Source of the DNA: Nitrospirales bacterium
GTDB lineage: Bacteria; Nitrospirota; Nitrospiria; Nitrospirales; UBA8639
Assembly: GCA_029261295.1 (NCBI GenBank)
Contig: JAJDBP010000002.1
Location: 372,001-436,000, forward strand
DNA length: 64,000 nucleotides
Reading direction: 5' to 3'
This document shows positions 17,219 through 28,800 of this stretch, one piece after another; position 1 is the first letter of the stretch, and each line of letters begins with the position of its first letter. The position numbers and the translations under genes are program-made. The notes under the pieces were generated by a model. That model did not search any database. It was not told the origin of the DNA and saw nothing but the letters and a program-made list of their open reading frames with translations.

Positions 17219-20200
17219 TGATAGTCTCCAATTAAACTGAATCCTGCCCAATAAGAGGGATGAGGGAAGTCTTTTTTCACAATCAACTGGGCCTGTCGTA
17301 AACTTTTGGCTTTATTGAGTGTCACGTAATTTCGGTAAAAATGTTTCATGAGGACCGAAGTTGAGAGGTCGTCCACCCGCCAAAGGGCTGATACCAAGGC
17401 ATGTGTGCCTGCATAAATAAAGGCCCGATTCAGTCCGATGAGTTCTCCGGCTTCCAATTTGCCCAATCCAGTTTGGCAGGCACTTAAGGTTACCAAATCG
17501 GCATTCAATTCTAAGCTAAATACTTCTTTCACGGTTAAACGGCGGTTTTCCGGATTGGGGGAAGACAGCCATAAACTGGAGAGCAGGGGATTAAATTCAT
17601 CAAACTCCCCATGTGCAGCTAAATGAATGATCCCATATTTTGAGATATTGTCTACCACCCATTCTTTTGTAGCTTTGGCTCCGGTCAAAATATCCATTTT
17701 AGGATAATTCCATTTGATGCTTTGGGCTTCTAATTCGGCTAAAGGAAGATTGTAGTTATAGTTGCCTAGATCTGGGTTGCCAATGGCCAGGACCTTGTCG
17801 TTCTTTTTGGCTTGACGTTTAGCAAAGGTAAATTGAAAGACAGAGGCCGATGGAGCATAGAACAAAGGGATGTCGTCGATCAGATACGTCGGTCCATGTT
17901 TCAAGGCGGCAAACGACAGGAAGTGGAGAGGGCCATCGGGAATAATGGCAAGCACGTCAAGCTTGGATATTTCTGTCTCGATGGGTTTGATGAGCCAGTC
18001 ATACAGTTTTTGCAATTCCTTATCAACAGGCTCCACATGTTGGACCAATTGGCGATACCGAGTAATGAGTGTCATGAGTTCTTGATCGCTGACCGGAACC
18101 TTTTTGAAAATGGTGCGTTGCTGAGTGATAAGCCAGAGGTAGACATGGTCGTGGGTGAGGAAGTAGGAAACCATCCCGACTTTAGGAGCCAAGAGTTTTT
18201 GAACCCCCTGAAGGTTGAGAGGATCAACCGTGATAAAGCTACTGAGACTGGGGTTCTGTTGTTTGACCTGAAGGATGGCTTCTTCATATTGGACTTTGTG
18301 TTGTTGATAACGTTCTTGGATGGCTGCTGGTGGCTGGTCATAAGAACCTAATTCTGAACGGAGAGAGTCCAATGTAGACCCAAGCCTATTGATCTGTGCC
18401 CAGGTTTCTTGGTCTGCCTCATTTTTGAACGACATTTTTTGATTGCCGAGCAAATCAATGAAGCTTCGTGACCTTGATCGTTCTAGATAGTTAAATGCAT
18501 CGTCCGTCCGATTCATATCAATCAATAAGGTGATAATGTCTCGATAGAGGTCCAATTTGTTGTTTTGAAAGCTGTTGCGCAATTCATCGATTTTCAAGGA
18601 GGCTCGCATGCTCTCGACGACTTCAACGGCCTTGGATAACCAGGCCAGGGATTCCGTGGTCTGGGTTTTTTCTCGTAACACGGTTCCCATCCCTGCAGCT
18701 GCCCTCCACTCCACTTCTTTAATGCCATGTTTTTGGGATAGATCGAATGTTCGCTGATAATACTCCAAGGCTTTCTCCGGCTGATGTAAGGCATGATTCA
18801 CATTTCCGAGTTCCAACAAGGCTTTTACCCAATTGGTGACATTATGGATGTCGGCACTAATTTGCTCGGCTTTTAAAAACTGCGATTCTGCTTCCTTCAG
18901 TTTGCCCAAGGCTAAAAGCGATATCCCGATATTGCGATGATCGTAACCCAGTCCCCAGAGGGATTTCAGTGACTCATCTAGCTCTTGTGCTCGGGTAAAT
19001 TTCTCCAAGGCCGTATGGTGGTCATTTTCCTGGCGGTAAATTAGACCCAAATTGTTCAAGGAGGAGGCCAGTTCTGTTTGAATGTTGGAGGCCTCACTGA
19101 GCTTCACGGCTTCATTCAAATGAAAGAGCCCTTTTTCGGGTTCATTGAGCGTCCAATACATGAGGCCGCGGGTATTCTTCACCATAATTCGGATTTGCGC
19201 GTCATTCGTGAGTGTCGCTTGCTGGTCAGCCTGGGTGAGTCGTTGAAAGGCCGTTTGGTAATCTCCTTGGAACCAAGCCAAGTTGGCCAGATATAAGTGG
19301 CCAGTCGCAATTAAAAATGCTTGGTTGAGCTCCTGTCCAATCGTCAACCCTTGTGTATAGTAGTTGGAGGCTTGATCAAATAAGGCAACTTTCTCAAATG
19401 TGAGCCCGATTTCAAATAAGACTTCCGCTTCCCCTTGTGGATCTTCCTGTTGACGGTATTGGTCTAACGCAGCTAAAAAGTGTTCACGAGCTTTTTCATA
19501 TCTTCCTAGGCGAAGATAATGAATACGGCCCATTCTTCGGTACTGAAAGGCTGTGTGGCCCATCTCTCCAATTTCTTCATACAGAGAAAACGACTCTTGG
19601 AATTTGTCCAAGGCTTCGGAATAGGCACCCATATTTTCACGAACCACCCCAAGCGTGGCCACACCTTCAGCCAATCGATCTAACTCTCCGCTTTCATTCC
19701 ACAAACGAGTAGCTTCTTCCAATTGCTGTACGGCTTCGTCAAACCGTTCTAATCGAGAGTAGAGAATACCCAATCGGTACAGGACAGCTGCACGATCAGC
19801 AGGGGTGGTATCCGGGGTGAAGGTGTTGAGTAATTTTTGTTGAAAGAAGAGGCCTTTTTCATAATTGCCAATCTCAAAGGCTGTTTCAACGGCGAGGGTG
19901 ATGAGGTCTTGGAATTCATTTTGCCGCCCGGCGTAAGTCATCAGGGCCAACGTGTGTTCGAGGTGGGTTAGAGATTCTGGGAAGCGTTGTTCCTCAAAAG
20001 CCTGTATGGCCTTAGCCTGCTCCTCGTCGTAGATGAGCGTGGCATATTCTTCGCGTTCATCCGCTGCCATGCCGGCAAATCCGTAATGATAAAAGGCCGT
20101 AAAACTAGCCTTTTCACCCCAGAGATCTTTTGATGCGGCTACGACGGCTTCATCTGGCGGGAGTTGGTGGAGATGAACGAGGTATCGATTTAACCATTGA

Positions 20201-23200
20201 GATGCTTCCGCCGATTTTACGGACCGTTGACTAATGATCACATGTGGAAAGCCTGCGCGAAGGAGCCCGGCGATTGCAATTTCTGGAGATGGTCCTTCTG
20301 GATCTAGGCCGCCAAACAAGATGAGGGAATGATGCTGAGCACCCGCAAAATCAATGATGGAAACCGATTCTCGTACGTGATGAGTTTGAGCAACATCAAA
20401 ACTGACGCCGTTAGGTGGATGAATAAATGCTGCAATATTTGTGGTCGAAGCCAAGGTACGGTCATGGTCCGGCCTACCGGTAAAGGGTTCCATGACAAAC
20501 GGGATTTCTCCACCCTCGTGCTGAATGCTGGGCTGAAAATTGAGTGTGGAGGTGAGTTGAGAGAAAAACAAACTGCGCAGATGAAAACCGGTCATGAAAT
20601 CGTAAGCACTGCTCACCCGTGTCAGGGGTTTTGTTCCCAATGGCAAAGAAGAAAGGGTGGGCTCCAGTTCTGGAGGAATCGATACGTATGCCGAGGCTGC
20701 CTGATTCACGCGCTGATGAAATTTTTGATCGCCAATGATCTTCCCATCCTTGAGGGTGATTGGGCTGTAATGGAGGCTTTCTCCGTTATGGACAAACCCA
20801 TGGTAACCATCTTGCCCTTGAAGGATTTTCACATAGGGATGACCACCATCGACTGCTAGAAAAATCAACTCATTCGTAAGGGGATAGGGCCAAAACGAAG
20901 CCGTGGCCCAAGGCTTCTCCTCCTGTAAGGCGTAGAGAATTTCTTCCAAGGCCGGGCTGAGTTCTTCGAGAGACTCTTTGTCACCTTTCAGTCTCGCCTG
21001 ACGGATTTCAGCGAAGAGTGCTTGGATTTCGGGACCGTAGTCTTCGAGACCTTTTAGAAAAAAATCTTCGCCAAACATCTCATAGACTGCATTGGTTTGT
21101 TGTCGAAGGTTCAATTGTTCGGCGATGAAAAAGGCTGCATCTGATTGTCCGTCTGCGACTAGCTGGTCTACCGATAGTTGAATGAGCCGGTCATAGGCTG
21201 GCCACAGACTAGACACTTCTGTTAGAGGATCGGTTTGAGCTGGGAATTCAAGTGCGACCTCCACGGCATTGGTCAAGTATTGCTGTCGGTGTGACGAATC
21301 AGAGCTATTTTCGGCCTGTAAGAGAAACCATAACCAGCCGTGAGAACTCTTCTGCTCTTGCACTATGGTGTTTAAAGTATTCTTGAGTTGCTCAACTTTC
21401 CTTGAAGGGGTAGCGTTGTTTGCCAACTCAGCTTGATTGAGATTCACCAAAAATTTGAGCGAGGCACGTTGGTCTTCAGAAAACAGGGAAGAGTTCTCAA
21501 GAAGTGATTCAGCTCGTGTATAGTAAGACCAGGGTAAGGTGTTCAAATGGAACTGGCGATGGATCCGTTTGACGGTGTCTTCCCATTTGGTTTTGTCATC
21601 TTGGATTTCATGTTCTCGCCGGGACAAGAGTAGAGCAGTATTCGTGAGCGTATAGAAAAGAGCAGGATCTTCATATCCTGTGGAATGCAGGTCATCGAGC
21701 CCCTCCACTACCAATTCAAGAACGCTCTCTTCAGGGTGTCGTCCTTTGCTGATTTCGTCAACGGCTAATTTTGAGAGATTGTAGAGATTGACACTTGTCC
21801 CAAATGGAATATTCAACATGCGGGTATAATTCAAGGATTGACGGAGAGATTCAGTGGCTTGCAGCGGTTGCCCGATCTGATGGGAGAGGACTCCAATGCG
21901 ATTGAGGACGATAGCTTTCTCCGTGAGTGCGGCAGCGGATGGCTGATCTGAAGCCATTTGATTGAGTAACGCAAGTTTTTTTTCAAAATACTCTCTGGCC
22001 TGACGGGGTTCGGCTAAACGCTCATAGGTATTCGCGATATAGCTAAACATCAGTTTTTCTTCGCCACTCTTGTCGAACCCGCTGGCGGCTTGCGAGGCAG
22101 TCTCGCTTATCCCTACTTCAAGATTGATAAGCCCTGCTCCTCCTGGTTCTTTTTTCTTTCCCCCCATTTGCTTGAGATGCTCAAGGCTGGTGAAGTAACT
22201 CTTGAGAGCTCTCTTCAGATCTGTTCGGCTTTCTTCTTGATCCTTGCTACTGAGGTTGAAAAGATTGACGCCAATGTTGCGTTGCAGAAGGGCAACATTT
22301 TGCGTGTTCCCCAATTCTCGATTCATATCTAAGGCTTGGGTATATGTTTCAATGGCCTGAGCATGCTCTCCCAAGTCTTGGTGTGCGAGACCTAAACGCT
22401 CCAATAATTGCGCTTTGAAGGCGGATTGCTCCAAAGAGACTCGTCGTAAAGCCAATTGATACTGTGCCACGGCTTCAGCACTTCTTCCGGATTTGAAACA
22501 GGCTTCTCCATAATTTTTTCGATAGAGCATTTCCGTTGCGCTATCACCACTGGGAGTGAATTGGTTTTCTCGTTGACGGTAATGCCGGTACGCTTCACGG
22601 AAATTCCCCAACGCTAAATAGGTGTTTCCGAGGTTGAGCAGCAGCTGTGATTCCACCTCTGGCAAACGAGCGGGGTCATTAAGGTCAAGAGCAAGACGGT
22701 ATTCTCGTTCAGCCTGTTCAAGATTGCCGGATTGCTTCGTGATTCGCTCCGTTTGTTCATACGCCCATCCCAGTGTTTGATGGATATAGGAAATGGAAGG
22801 ATCCAGGTGGGCTGCTTTTGTGAGGACCGTAAGGACAAAAGGAAGATCGGGTGGCGTAGCATAGGAATACGCGAGAGCTTGTCCATAGCGATAGACGGCA
22901 TTCTGAGGTTGTGTATTGACCAATTCGGAATACCATCGTTGAAGGTCAGGCGTATCGTTCAGCATAGCTTTGGTTTCAATATAAGCCCGATGAGCTTCTA
23001 CCGATTGAGGATAGCGGTCGATGAGGTGTTTTAATGATTTTGCGGCAATACGGGTCTCTCCAAATTTTCGATCCTTTAAGGACTTTTTCACGAGTTGCAG
23101 AACCAATAAATCTTGAGTGTCCTTAAGTTGACTTTGGCTTTCTCCGGTTAATTTCCCCAACGCAGCATACGTGTCGGCTGCTTCCTGAAATCGTTCGGCG

Positions 23201-25053
23201 CGGGAGAGGAGTGTGGCTTTTCGTTGATAGGCTTGAATGGGGAGGTCCCGAGGGAGATCGGTTGAGGTCAGGACGGAATTGAGCGATTCCAAGGCCGAAC
23301 CTTGTTCTCCCAACTCCTCATATAAAATCGCGACTCGTAGGCGTGCCGTGGCAGATAAAACAGGAAGGGTCGCATGTTGAGCCATGAAATGGTTCAAAGC
23401 CGAAATAGCACCTTGCGGCGTTTTGTCTTGCTGGGACAAATCAAGAGATCGGACAATAACGCGCCTCCCCCAAGTGGAATCCTCCCCGAATAGATGAATC
23501 ACATCAATAAAGACTTGTTGAACGTTGGTGGTATCTCCAAGGGCTTGGTAGGCCTCTGCTCGACTAAATAAGGCCTTGGCACGGACGTCTTTATTTTCTA
23601 GATCATCAACTTTGATCAGGAAATCCAAGGCTTTGAGCGGGTTATTGGCAAACAGGTGTAGACGGCCTGCCGCAATTAAGGCATTCCCATAGACACCCTC
23701 TTGTGCCTGATGCTGGTGGCCTAGTTGAAGCAGTTCTTGAGTCGCTGTGGCAACTAAACGGGCGCGCTCTGCTGAACTGACGGTCAGCGCCTCCCCCTGA
23801 ACTTGTAGGGTCAAATTAAAAATTGATGCGAGTGCGCCAATAGGCTCAGGTTGGGCGAGGTGAGGGGTAATGACCTGTTGAGCTGCGACAAAGTTGCGTT
23901 CCTGGACATACGCTTCGGCGAGCGAAAAATCAAATTCTGCTTGGGCCTGAGGGCTAAGGGTGCCTAAGAGATTGCGTGAAATGTTAGTGAGGATAAGGAT
24001 AGCCTCATGGGGGTGTCCTGTGTCCTGATAGGACGTCGCTAACAATCTGGCCTGATCCCAACTGGCATAGTCCTTTAAAAAGGCTGGGATATTGATTCGG
24101 AAAATGTCGCCTTTTTTCAGGTCGGCATAATAAATAAATGTTCCAGCCGCTGAGGGATAAGCATGGAACTGCTTGGCTGACGTGAGTCGAAAATTCTTAG
24201 AAGGATTGGTGGGTGCTATTGGCCAAGATTGCATCCAGATAGATGATTCATCGTCAGTATCAAGTTCCCCATCCGCGTTGGTGTCCTGTTCATAGCGGGA
24301 AAAAACCACAAACGCTTCAGGTGTGGCGGAAGATCCAGTTTTAGGAAGGAGGGTCGGCCACAGATGAAGGGCTGGTGAGGGAAGATCAACAATTTCAGTT
24401 TGTTTTGTCTGAATGTCCAAGGTCCTAATAAGAGAGCCATCGCTATACACAATGGTATTATTGGGTCCGACTGAAAAGCTGCTGGCATCAGGAATAATGC
24501 GTATTTCATGTTTGTCGGAGAATGGTTTCCTGTAAACGGCAGAAGTGCCTTTGATCGGATCAGTTTTGAGATAAAAGAAGGCATCCTCTCCAGGATCCCA
24601 TTGAGGGAACGCATCACCACTATTGAGGTCGGTGAGTCGCTGTTCCTCATGGGTTATGAGATCACGAAGATAGATATCCCCACGAGGGTCAGATTTGTGG
24701 GATACATACAGAAGCCGGGTACCATCGGAATTGACGGCTGGATTGTAATCGCTGGCCGGATGAGTGGTGATTTGACGGGGTAAGGACATGCCACTGTTTT
24801 CAAGGGATTGAAGCCAAATATCCTCGTTGCCCGAGCGAGTTGAGACATACGTGAGAAATTGGGAATTGGCTGAAACGGAGGGTTGATAATCAGCCGCAGG
24901 ATGAGAGGTGAGTTGTTGAGGAGATGCGCCAAAGGATGGTGCGGCACACAGAAGCGAGAGTAAAAGGCTTAGGAGGCCAAGACCCCATACTCTGGTCCAG
25001 GCGCTGCATAAGGTCTGACTTATAGCAAAGGATGGTGTGGTCTTCATGGGCAT
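17215..25053 (-). CDS. Giant exported beta-propeller/TPR protein with dead and active CHAT protease domains
   Basis: This is a protein of about 2612 residues. A hydrophobic export signal lies within the first 45 residues (ending PSFGAS). Residues about 45-330 carry TolB-like propeller repeats (TSHPAADYQPSVS, ITTHPASDYNPAVN). Two long arrays of TPR repeats follow. Between them, around residues 1450-1680, is a CHAT-like fold that has lost its catalytic residues (SLILFGGLDPEGP where active members have LVTLSACQTG, then AGLLRAGFPHVIIS). The C-terminus is an intact CHAT domain with His2481 in HLAAHGEF and Cys2526 in SACQTGLG, then YAGTHALVSALWRVDD and WAGFSLIGDYQ. CHAT domains are caspase/separase-like cysteine peptidases. 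The start is uncertain (ATG 25053 or 25047). Confidence 0.88.
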   Translation of the reverse strand: MPMKTTPSFAISQTLCSAWTRVWGLGLLSLLLSLLCAAPSFGASPQQLTSHPAADYQPSVSANSQFLTYVSTRSGNEDIWLQSLENSGMSLPRQITTHPASDYNPAVNSDGTRLLYVSHKSDPRGDIYLRDLITHEEQRLTDLNSGDAFPQWDPGEDAFFYLKTDPIKGTSAVYRKPFSDKHEIRIIPDASSFSVGPNNTIVYSDGSLIRTLDIQTKQTEIVDLPSPALHLWPTLLPKTGSSATPEAFVVFSRYEQDTNADGELDTDDESSIWMQSWPIAPTNPSKNFRLTSAKQFHAYPSAAGTFIYYADLKKGDIFRINIPAFLKDYASWDQARLLATSYQDTGHPHEAILILTNISRNLLGTLSPQAQAEFDFSLAEAYVQERNFVAAQQVITPHLAQPEPIGALASIFNLTLQVQGEALTVSSAERARLVATATQELLQLGHQHQAQEGVYGNALIAAGRLHLFANNPLKALDFLIKVDDLENKDVRAKALFSRAEAYQALGDTTNVQQVFIDVIHLFGEDSTWGRRVIVRSLDLSQQDKTPQGAISALNHFMAQHATLPVLSATARLRVAILYEELGEQGSALESLNSVLTSTDLPRDLPIQAYQRKATLLSRAERFQEAADTYAALGKLTGESQSQLKDTQDLLVLQLVKKSLKDRKFGETRIAAKSLKHLIDRYPQSVEAHRAYIETKAMLNDTPDLQRWYSELVNTQPQNAVYRYGQALAYSYATPPDLPFVLTVLTKAAHLDPSISYIHQTLGWAYEQTERITKQSGNLEQAEREYRLALDLNDPARLPEVESQLLLNLGNTYLALGNFREAYRHYRQRENQFTPSGDSATEMLYRKNYGEACFKSGRSAEAVAQYQLALRRVSLEQSAFKAQLLERLGLAHQDLGEHAQAIETYTQALDMNRELGNTQNVALLQRNIGVNLFNLSSKDQEESRTDLKRALKSYFTSLEHLKQMGGKKKEPGGAGLINLEVGISETASQAASGFDKSGEEKLMFSYIANTYERLAEPRQAREYFEKKLALLNQMASDQPSAAALTEKAIVLNRIGVLSHQIGQPLQATESLRQSLNYTRMLNIPFGTSVNLYNLSKLAVDEISKGRHPEESVLELVVEGLDDLHSTGYEDPALFYTLTNTALLLSRREHEIQDDKTKWEDTVKRIHRQFHLNTLPWSYYTRAESLLENSSLFSEDQRASLKFLVNLNQAELANNATPSRKVEQLKNTLNTIVQEQKSSHGWLWFLLQAENSSDSSHRQQYLTNAVEVALEFPAQTDPLTEVSSLWPAYDRLIQLSVDQLVADGQSDAAFFIAEQLNLRQQTNAVYEMFGEDFFLKGLEDYGPEIQALFAEIRQARLKGDKESLEELSPALEEILYALQEEKPWATASFWPYPLTNELIFLAVDGGHPYVKILQGQDGYHGFVHNGESLHYSPITLKDGKIIGDQKFHQRVNQAASAYVSIPPELEPTLSSLPLGTKPLTRVSSAYDFMTGFHLRSLFFSQLTSTLNFQPSIQHEGGEIPFVMEPFTGRPDHDRTLASTTNIAAFIHPPNGVSFDVAQTHHVRESVSIIDFAGAQHHSLILFGGLDPEGPSPEIAIAGLLRAGFPHVIISQRSVKSAEASQWLNRYLVHLHQLPPDEAVVAASKDLWGEKASFTAFYHYGFAGMAADEREEYATLIYDEEQAKAIQAFEEQRFPESLTHLEHTLALMTYAGRQNEFQDLITLAVETAFEIGNYEKGLFFQQKLLNTFTPDTTPADRAAVLYRLGILYSRLERFDEAVQQLEEATRLWNESGELDRLAEGVATLGVVRENMGAYSEALDKFQESFSLYEEIGEMGHTAFQYRRMGRIHYLRLGRYEKAREHFLAALDQYRQQEDPQGEAEVLFEIGLTFEKVALFDQASNYYTQGLTIGQELNQAFLIATGHLYLANLAWFQGDYQTAFQRLTQADQQATLTNDAQIRIMVKNTRGLMYWTLNEPEKGLFHLNEAVKLSEASNIQTELASSLNNLGLIYRQENDHHTALEKFTRAQELDESLKSLWGLGYDHRNIGISLLALGKLKEAESQFLKAEQISADIHNVTNWVKALLELGNVNHALHQPEKALEYYQRTFDLSQKHGIKEVEWRAAAGMGTVLREKTQTTESLAWLSKAVEVVESMRASLKIDELRNSFQNNKLDLYRDIITLLIDMNRTDDAFNYLERSRSRSFIDLLGNQKMSFKNEADQETWAQINRLGSTLDSLRSELGSYDQPPAAIQERYQQHKVQYEEAILQVKQQNPSLSSFITVDPLNLQGVQKLLAPKVGMVSYFLTHDHVYLWLITQQRTIFKKVPVSDQELMTLITRYRQLVQHVEPVDKELQKLYDWLIKPIETEISKLDVLAIIPDGPLHFLSFAALKHGPTYLIDDIPLFYAPSASVFQFTFAKRQAKKNDKVLAIGNPDLGNYNYNLPLAELEAQSIKWNYPKMDILTGAKATKEWVVDNISKYGIIHLAAHGEFDEFNPLLSSLWLSSPNPENRRLTVKEVFSLELNADLVTLSACQTGLGKLEAGELIGLNRAFIYAGTHALVSALWRVDDLSTSVLMKHFYRNYVTLNKAKSLRQAQLIVKKDFPHPSYWAGFSLIGDYQ

Positions 25054-25138
25054 GAGCAATGTGACCGGTCCTAATCTAAGAGGGTAGAGCAATGAAAAGG
25101 GAAAGGGCCTTTCGCCGAGTGAACGAACGTAGAGGTGG

Positions 25139-25753
25139 TTATTTGGTGCTTTCCTTTTGGACCCAACGTTGAGTTTCGAGTTGAATCCATTCACCCTTCG
25201 AAGCTTTATCTCGATTTAATGCGGCAAACATTTTGTGCACCTTTGGCAAATCTTGAGGGGTCAGGGTTTCATTGGTTTCCACGACCCGATTCATCACAAC
25301 GACGCGGTCCTCATTTTCTTCCTTGAGGAGATTATCGAGAAATGCCTTGTCTGAATCTACAACCTTTTCCGGAGACAAGGGGCTAACCCCTCCCTCCATA
25401 TTTTCACCGACTAACCCCAGGGCTTTAAAGCGATTGAGGTCGTCTTTGTTAAAGGAGATGCGTTGTAAGGCCCGTACGACTTCTTTTTTTCCAGGCGGCA
25501 GTTCGGCGGTTTGCTTGAGCTTGCCTTTGGGATCGATATATCGGACTGAGGCTACCAGCATGACTTCCTGGTTCAACTCTTGATAAGTCCCTAAGACTTG
25601 ATTCTCTAAGGCCGTGCGCTCGTCCACGACCGTGACTCCCACCAATGGCCCCCCGCATCCCATGAATATCGTCAGGGAGATACAGCTTGTGAGGGCTTTG
25701 GTAGCTTTTTCAAAAAAAGAATTTGCTGGTTGCAGGTGCATGATAGGCATCAT
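25139..25753 (-). CDS. YdbL/DUF1318-like lipoprotein
   Basis: This 204-residue protein has a hydrophobic segment ending IFMGCGG, a weak lipobox, so Cys is probably lipidated. The C-terminal half matches the YdbL/DUF1318 pattern: LGLVGENMEGG, a run of helices with an R-V-V-x-x-N-R-V block, and the end GEWIQLETQRWVQK. In E. coli ydbL lies in an operon with ydbH and ynbE, which support phospholipid transport to the outer membrane; here the upstream gene is also YdbH-like. I see no separate YnbE-type gene in the 57-bp gap. The CHAT gene follows 85 bp downstream. Confidence 0.7.
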   Translation of the reverse strand: MMPIMHLQPANSFFEKATKALTSCISLTIFMGCGGPLVGVTVVDERTALENQVLGTYQELNQEVMLVASVRYIDPKGKLKQTAELPPGKKEVVRALQRISFNKDDLNRFKALGLVGENMEGGVSPLSPEKVVDSDKAFLDNLLKEENEDRVVVMNRVVETNETLTPQDLPKVHKMFAALNRDKASKGEWIQLETQRWVQKESTK

Positions 25754-25810
25754 ATCAAATATTCCTGAGGTGTGAGAGAGAGATGATGAAATGATAAAGA
25801 ATTTTCGTAT

Positions 25811-28800
25811 TTACTGGAGTATGACCTTTCCTTCAGGCGAAAAAGAGTAGGTCTCCGCTCCAATCATATCCAATAAGGGAACGAGGGTCTTCCAAGTGGG
25901 AATGGCTGCGGTCAATTTTTCAATGTGTTTCATTTTGGCAATGGGAATTCGATTGAGTGTAAATGTGGGAATCAAACTGCCTTGAAATTCAATATGTAAA
26001 TTTAATTGTCCTCTCGCGATGTCAATGCGCACATGAGATGGATTCGCGAGTTGTAATTGGGCTCGAGCGTTGGAAAGGGTCGGATTGCTTCCTTCCGGGT
26101 CGAGAAAGACGAGGAGCCGATCTAGAGATTCTTTTCCAATGTGGGTAATGTTGATCTGGCAGGTCAAGCGGCTCAGATCGATGGCCCCGGTTTCATCCTG
26201 AAGCCTGGCATCCACTGCTAAGGTTGCAGCAATTTTGCTATCGCCGGAAATTCGTTCATTCTTTGTCATCAATTCATTAATGTCGAGATGAGCAATTTCT
26301 AAGTTTGTTGTTAAGCGTAAAGGATGTTCGACAGCAATGGCTATATTCCCGCCAATCCCTCCTCCCAAAAGATTCATGGCTAAATTTTGGATTCTGAAAA
26401 CATGTTCTTGAAAGGCGACATGAGTTGAAAGATTCTGAATGATGAGTGGTCCGAACGTGAATTCATCGATGGCAATTTGTTGTCCTTTCCCAGAATATGT
26501 TTTGAGTTGCGCGATACGGTCAGAGGGAAGAAAACTTTTTGGAGACGACGTATTGGCATTGCTTGGATTCCAGTGAAGGGATTTTCTAATGTGTAGGCCT
26601 CCGTTCATGTTTTTCAACTTGGTGCCCTCTTTGAGGATGGAGAGCTTTTCTCCATTAACATGTATCGAAGTTTTCAACGTTCCTTGTTCTTGCTTGTAGA
26701 GGTCCATTTCGACCAGAGCCTTTCCTCTTCCAGATAGGCCAAAGGTTTGTAATGCGTGTTGTAAGGGTTCCAGGTTTACTTCCAGTTGTGTGTTCATTTG
26801 TACATAAAGTTTGGCTAATTGAGTGCCAAGCGGAGTGGTTGAAGAAGCGAGGAACGCGCGTAAACCCACAAGTGCCGCTTTGGTAGAAAGATCAATGCCC
26901 TGAGAGGTCAAATGAAGCGAATCAAGGTGCACTTCATTGAGATCTGGTGATGTCATGGTGAATTGAAGTGCTGTGTCCGTGAGTTCTTTGAGAGGGAGCG
27001 TATCTGGTAACTGTATTCTGTTAATTTGCATGTTTGTGGTGAATTGAGTTTGTGGTGAGGCATTGGGGGAATATCCGACGGCAAGTGTTCCCTTCCCTCC
27101 CTGCAGCTGATACCCAGCAATGCCTCCTGCCAAGTCGTGCAGTCTCAACGTGCTTTTGAGCCCTACCGGCAACACTAATTTTTCGAGGTCAGACTTCTCA
27201 GGAATCCGACCGTCAGCTTGCATAGTGAATTCAACCCACCCTTTTGGGTTGATAGAATCCATCCCTTTCATGAGGGGACCGGAAAAAAAAGGAAGGGCGT
27301 TGCCAATATGAATGAGCGGGGCTTGCAGATTTATCTTGAATTGTTGTGTCGCCTGAGAGAAACGGCCCTGCATATTGAGGTCGAGGATATCTTTGCTTAT
27401 GACCTTGAGGCGTTCGACAATATAATCTTGTTTGATGAGATCTTCTTTGGTGTTGAGTACAAGTTTCAGTGAGGGCAGCATGGCCGTGAGGGATTGATCT
27501 ATAAATCCCACATTTTGAAGAGTCACCTGGAGTTGTTCTTGAGAGCGAACCTTAAGAGGTTGAAAGGTGGGCGACACATTTCCTTGAAAAGAAGATTTGA
27601 GTATAAGGTTCAAGGCATCAAGGGTCAGGTTCTTCTTGGCCTGTAGATCCGAAAGCTTAGTGGAAACCCCCATGGTTCCTTGAAACGCCCCGTTGAGTTT
27701 TTGATATTTCGAAGATAAAAGAAATGTCAGTTGATCTAAATCCCCGCTGACGGCAATCTTATTCCATGTCGCTTTGAGTGGCGAAAGCTTGAGTGCGGCG
27801 GTACCCGTAGCCCATTCCGGCTGAAAATCATCTCCCAATAGCGCTGTCGCTCGAAGAATTAAGGATTCAGGATTTGTCCCTGCATTGACAGCCAAGCCTT
27901 GGAGTTGATCTTGTGAGAGAAGAGAGAGAAAGGCTTGAAGGCGAGGACGAACCCGTAATTCTAGTGACGCATCCATTCCAGGAGTCTGAGAGATATGGGG
28001 TGTGATGTCTGCTTTGGCCTGGAGCGATCCGAAAGTGCCCATGTCGAGATCAAGGTTGCTCAGATGAAACTCTTGAGTTTGGTAATTGCCCTTGGTGTCG
28101 AGGGCCAGATCGAAGGGGAGTGAAAAAGCCGTACCAACGATTGTAGGGGGAAATATGGTTGATCCCTTAACGTTGACCGTTCCTGAGAAAGGACCAGAGA
28201 GGTGTGCATTGCTGGCCAGTACGACACGAAAGTTTTCAAGTCGATATGAGTGGAAATTGAAATCCTGCAGAGTCACGTTCGCTGATAAGGTTCCTTCGGT
28301 GGGCTGGTTGTTGTGAACACGAATGTCTTCAGCGCGGATATCGAGAGCAGTAGGCCCCAAATTAATTTTTAGCGATGGGAGATTCACCTGGAGCTCCTTG
28401 CTTTGAAGCCCGACTTGAATGGTTCCCTCAAACTGCTTATCAGGAAGGGAGCCGTTCAGAGAAAAGGTAGGGGAAAATGAGCCTTGTATCTTCGCAGAAG
28501 CCCATTCAGGCGGGACAAACGCTTGGGCTAGCTTCACAATAGATTCAAGATTGAACTGGGTATCGGTGAGAGAGAGCTGAATGTTGTCTTGTGTAAAAAA
28601 ATCGCTGACGGTTCCAGAAAGGGTCATATGCCAGGCTGGATCTGAGGTAATAGTTAACTCTTCAAGATTAAGATGTTGAGTGGAAAGATTAATCTGTGTG
28701 TCAAACCTGATGTCTAATGGCAATTGCACATGTTTGCCTTGGAAATCTAAGGCTAGTTGGTTCACAGAAAGTGTACCGTTCAAATTGGCTTCTTCCGGTG

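Noticed and set aside
22090-23034. Several plus-strand frames antisense to the giant CHAT gene
   Set aside because: They are shadows of the TPR coding region; no start signals of their own.
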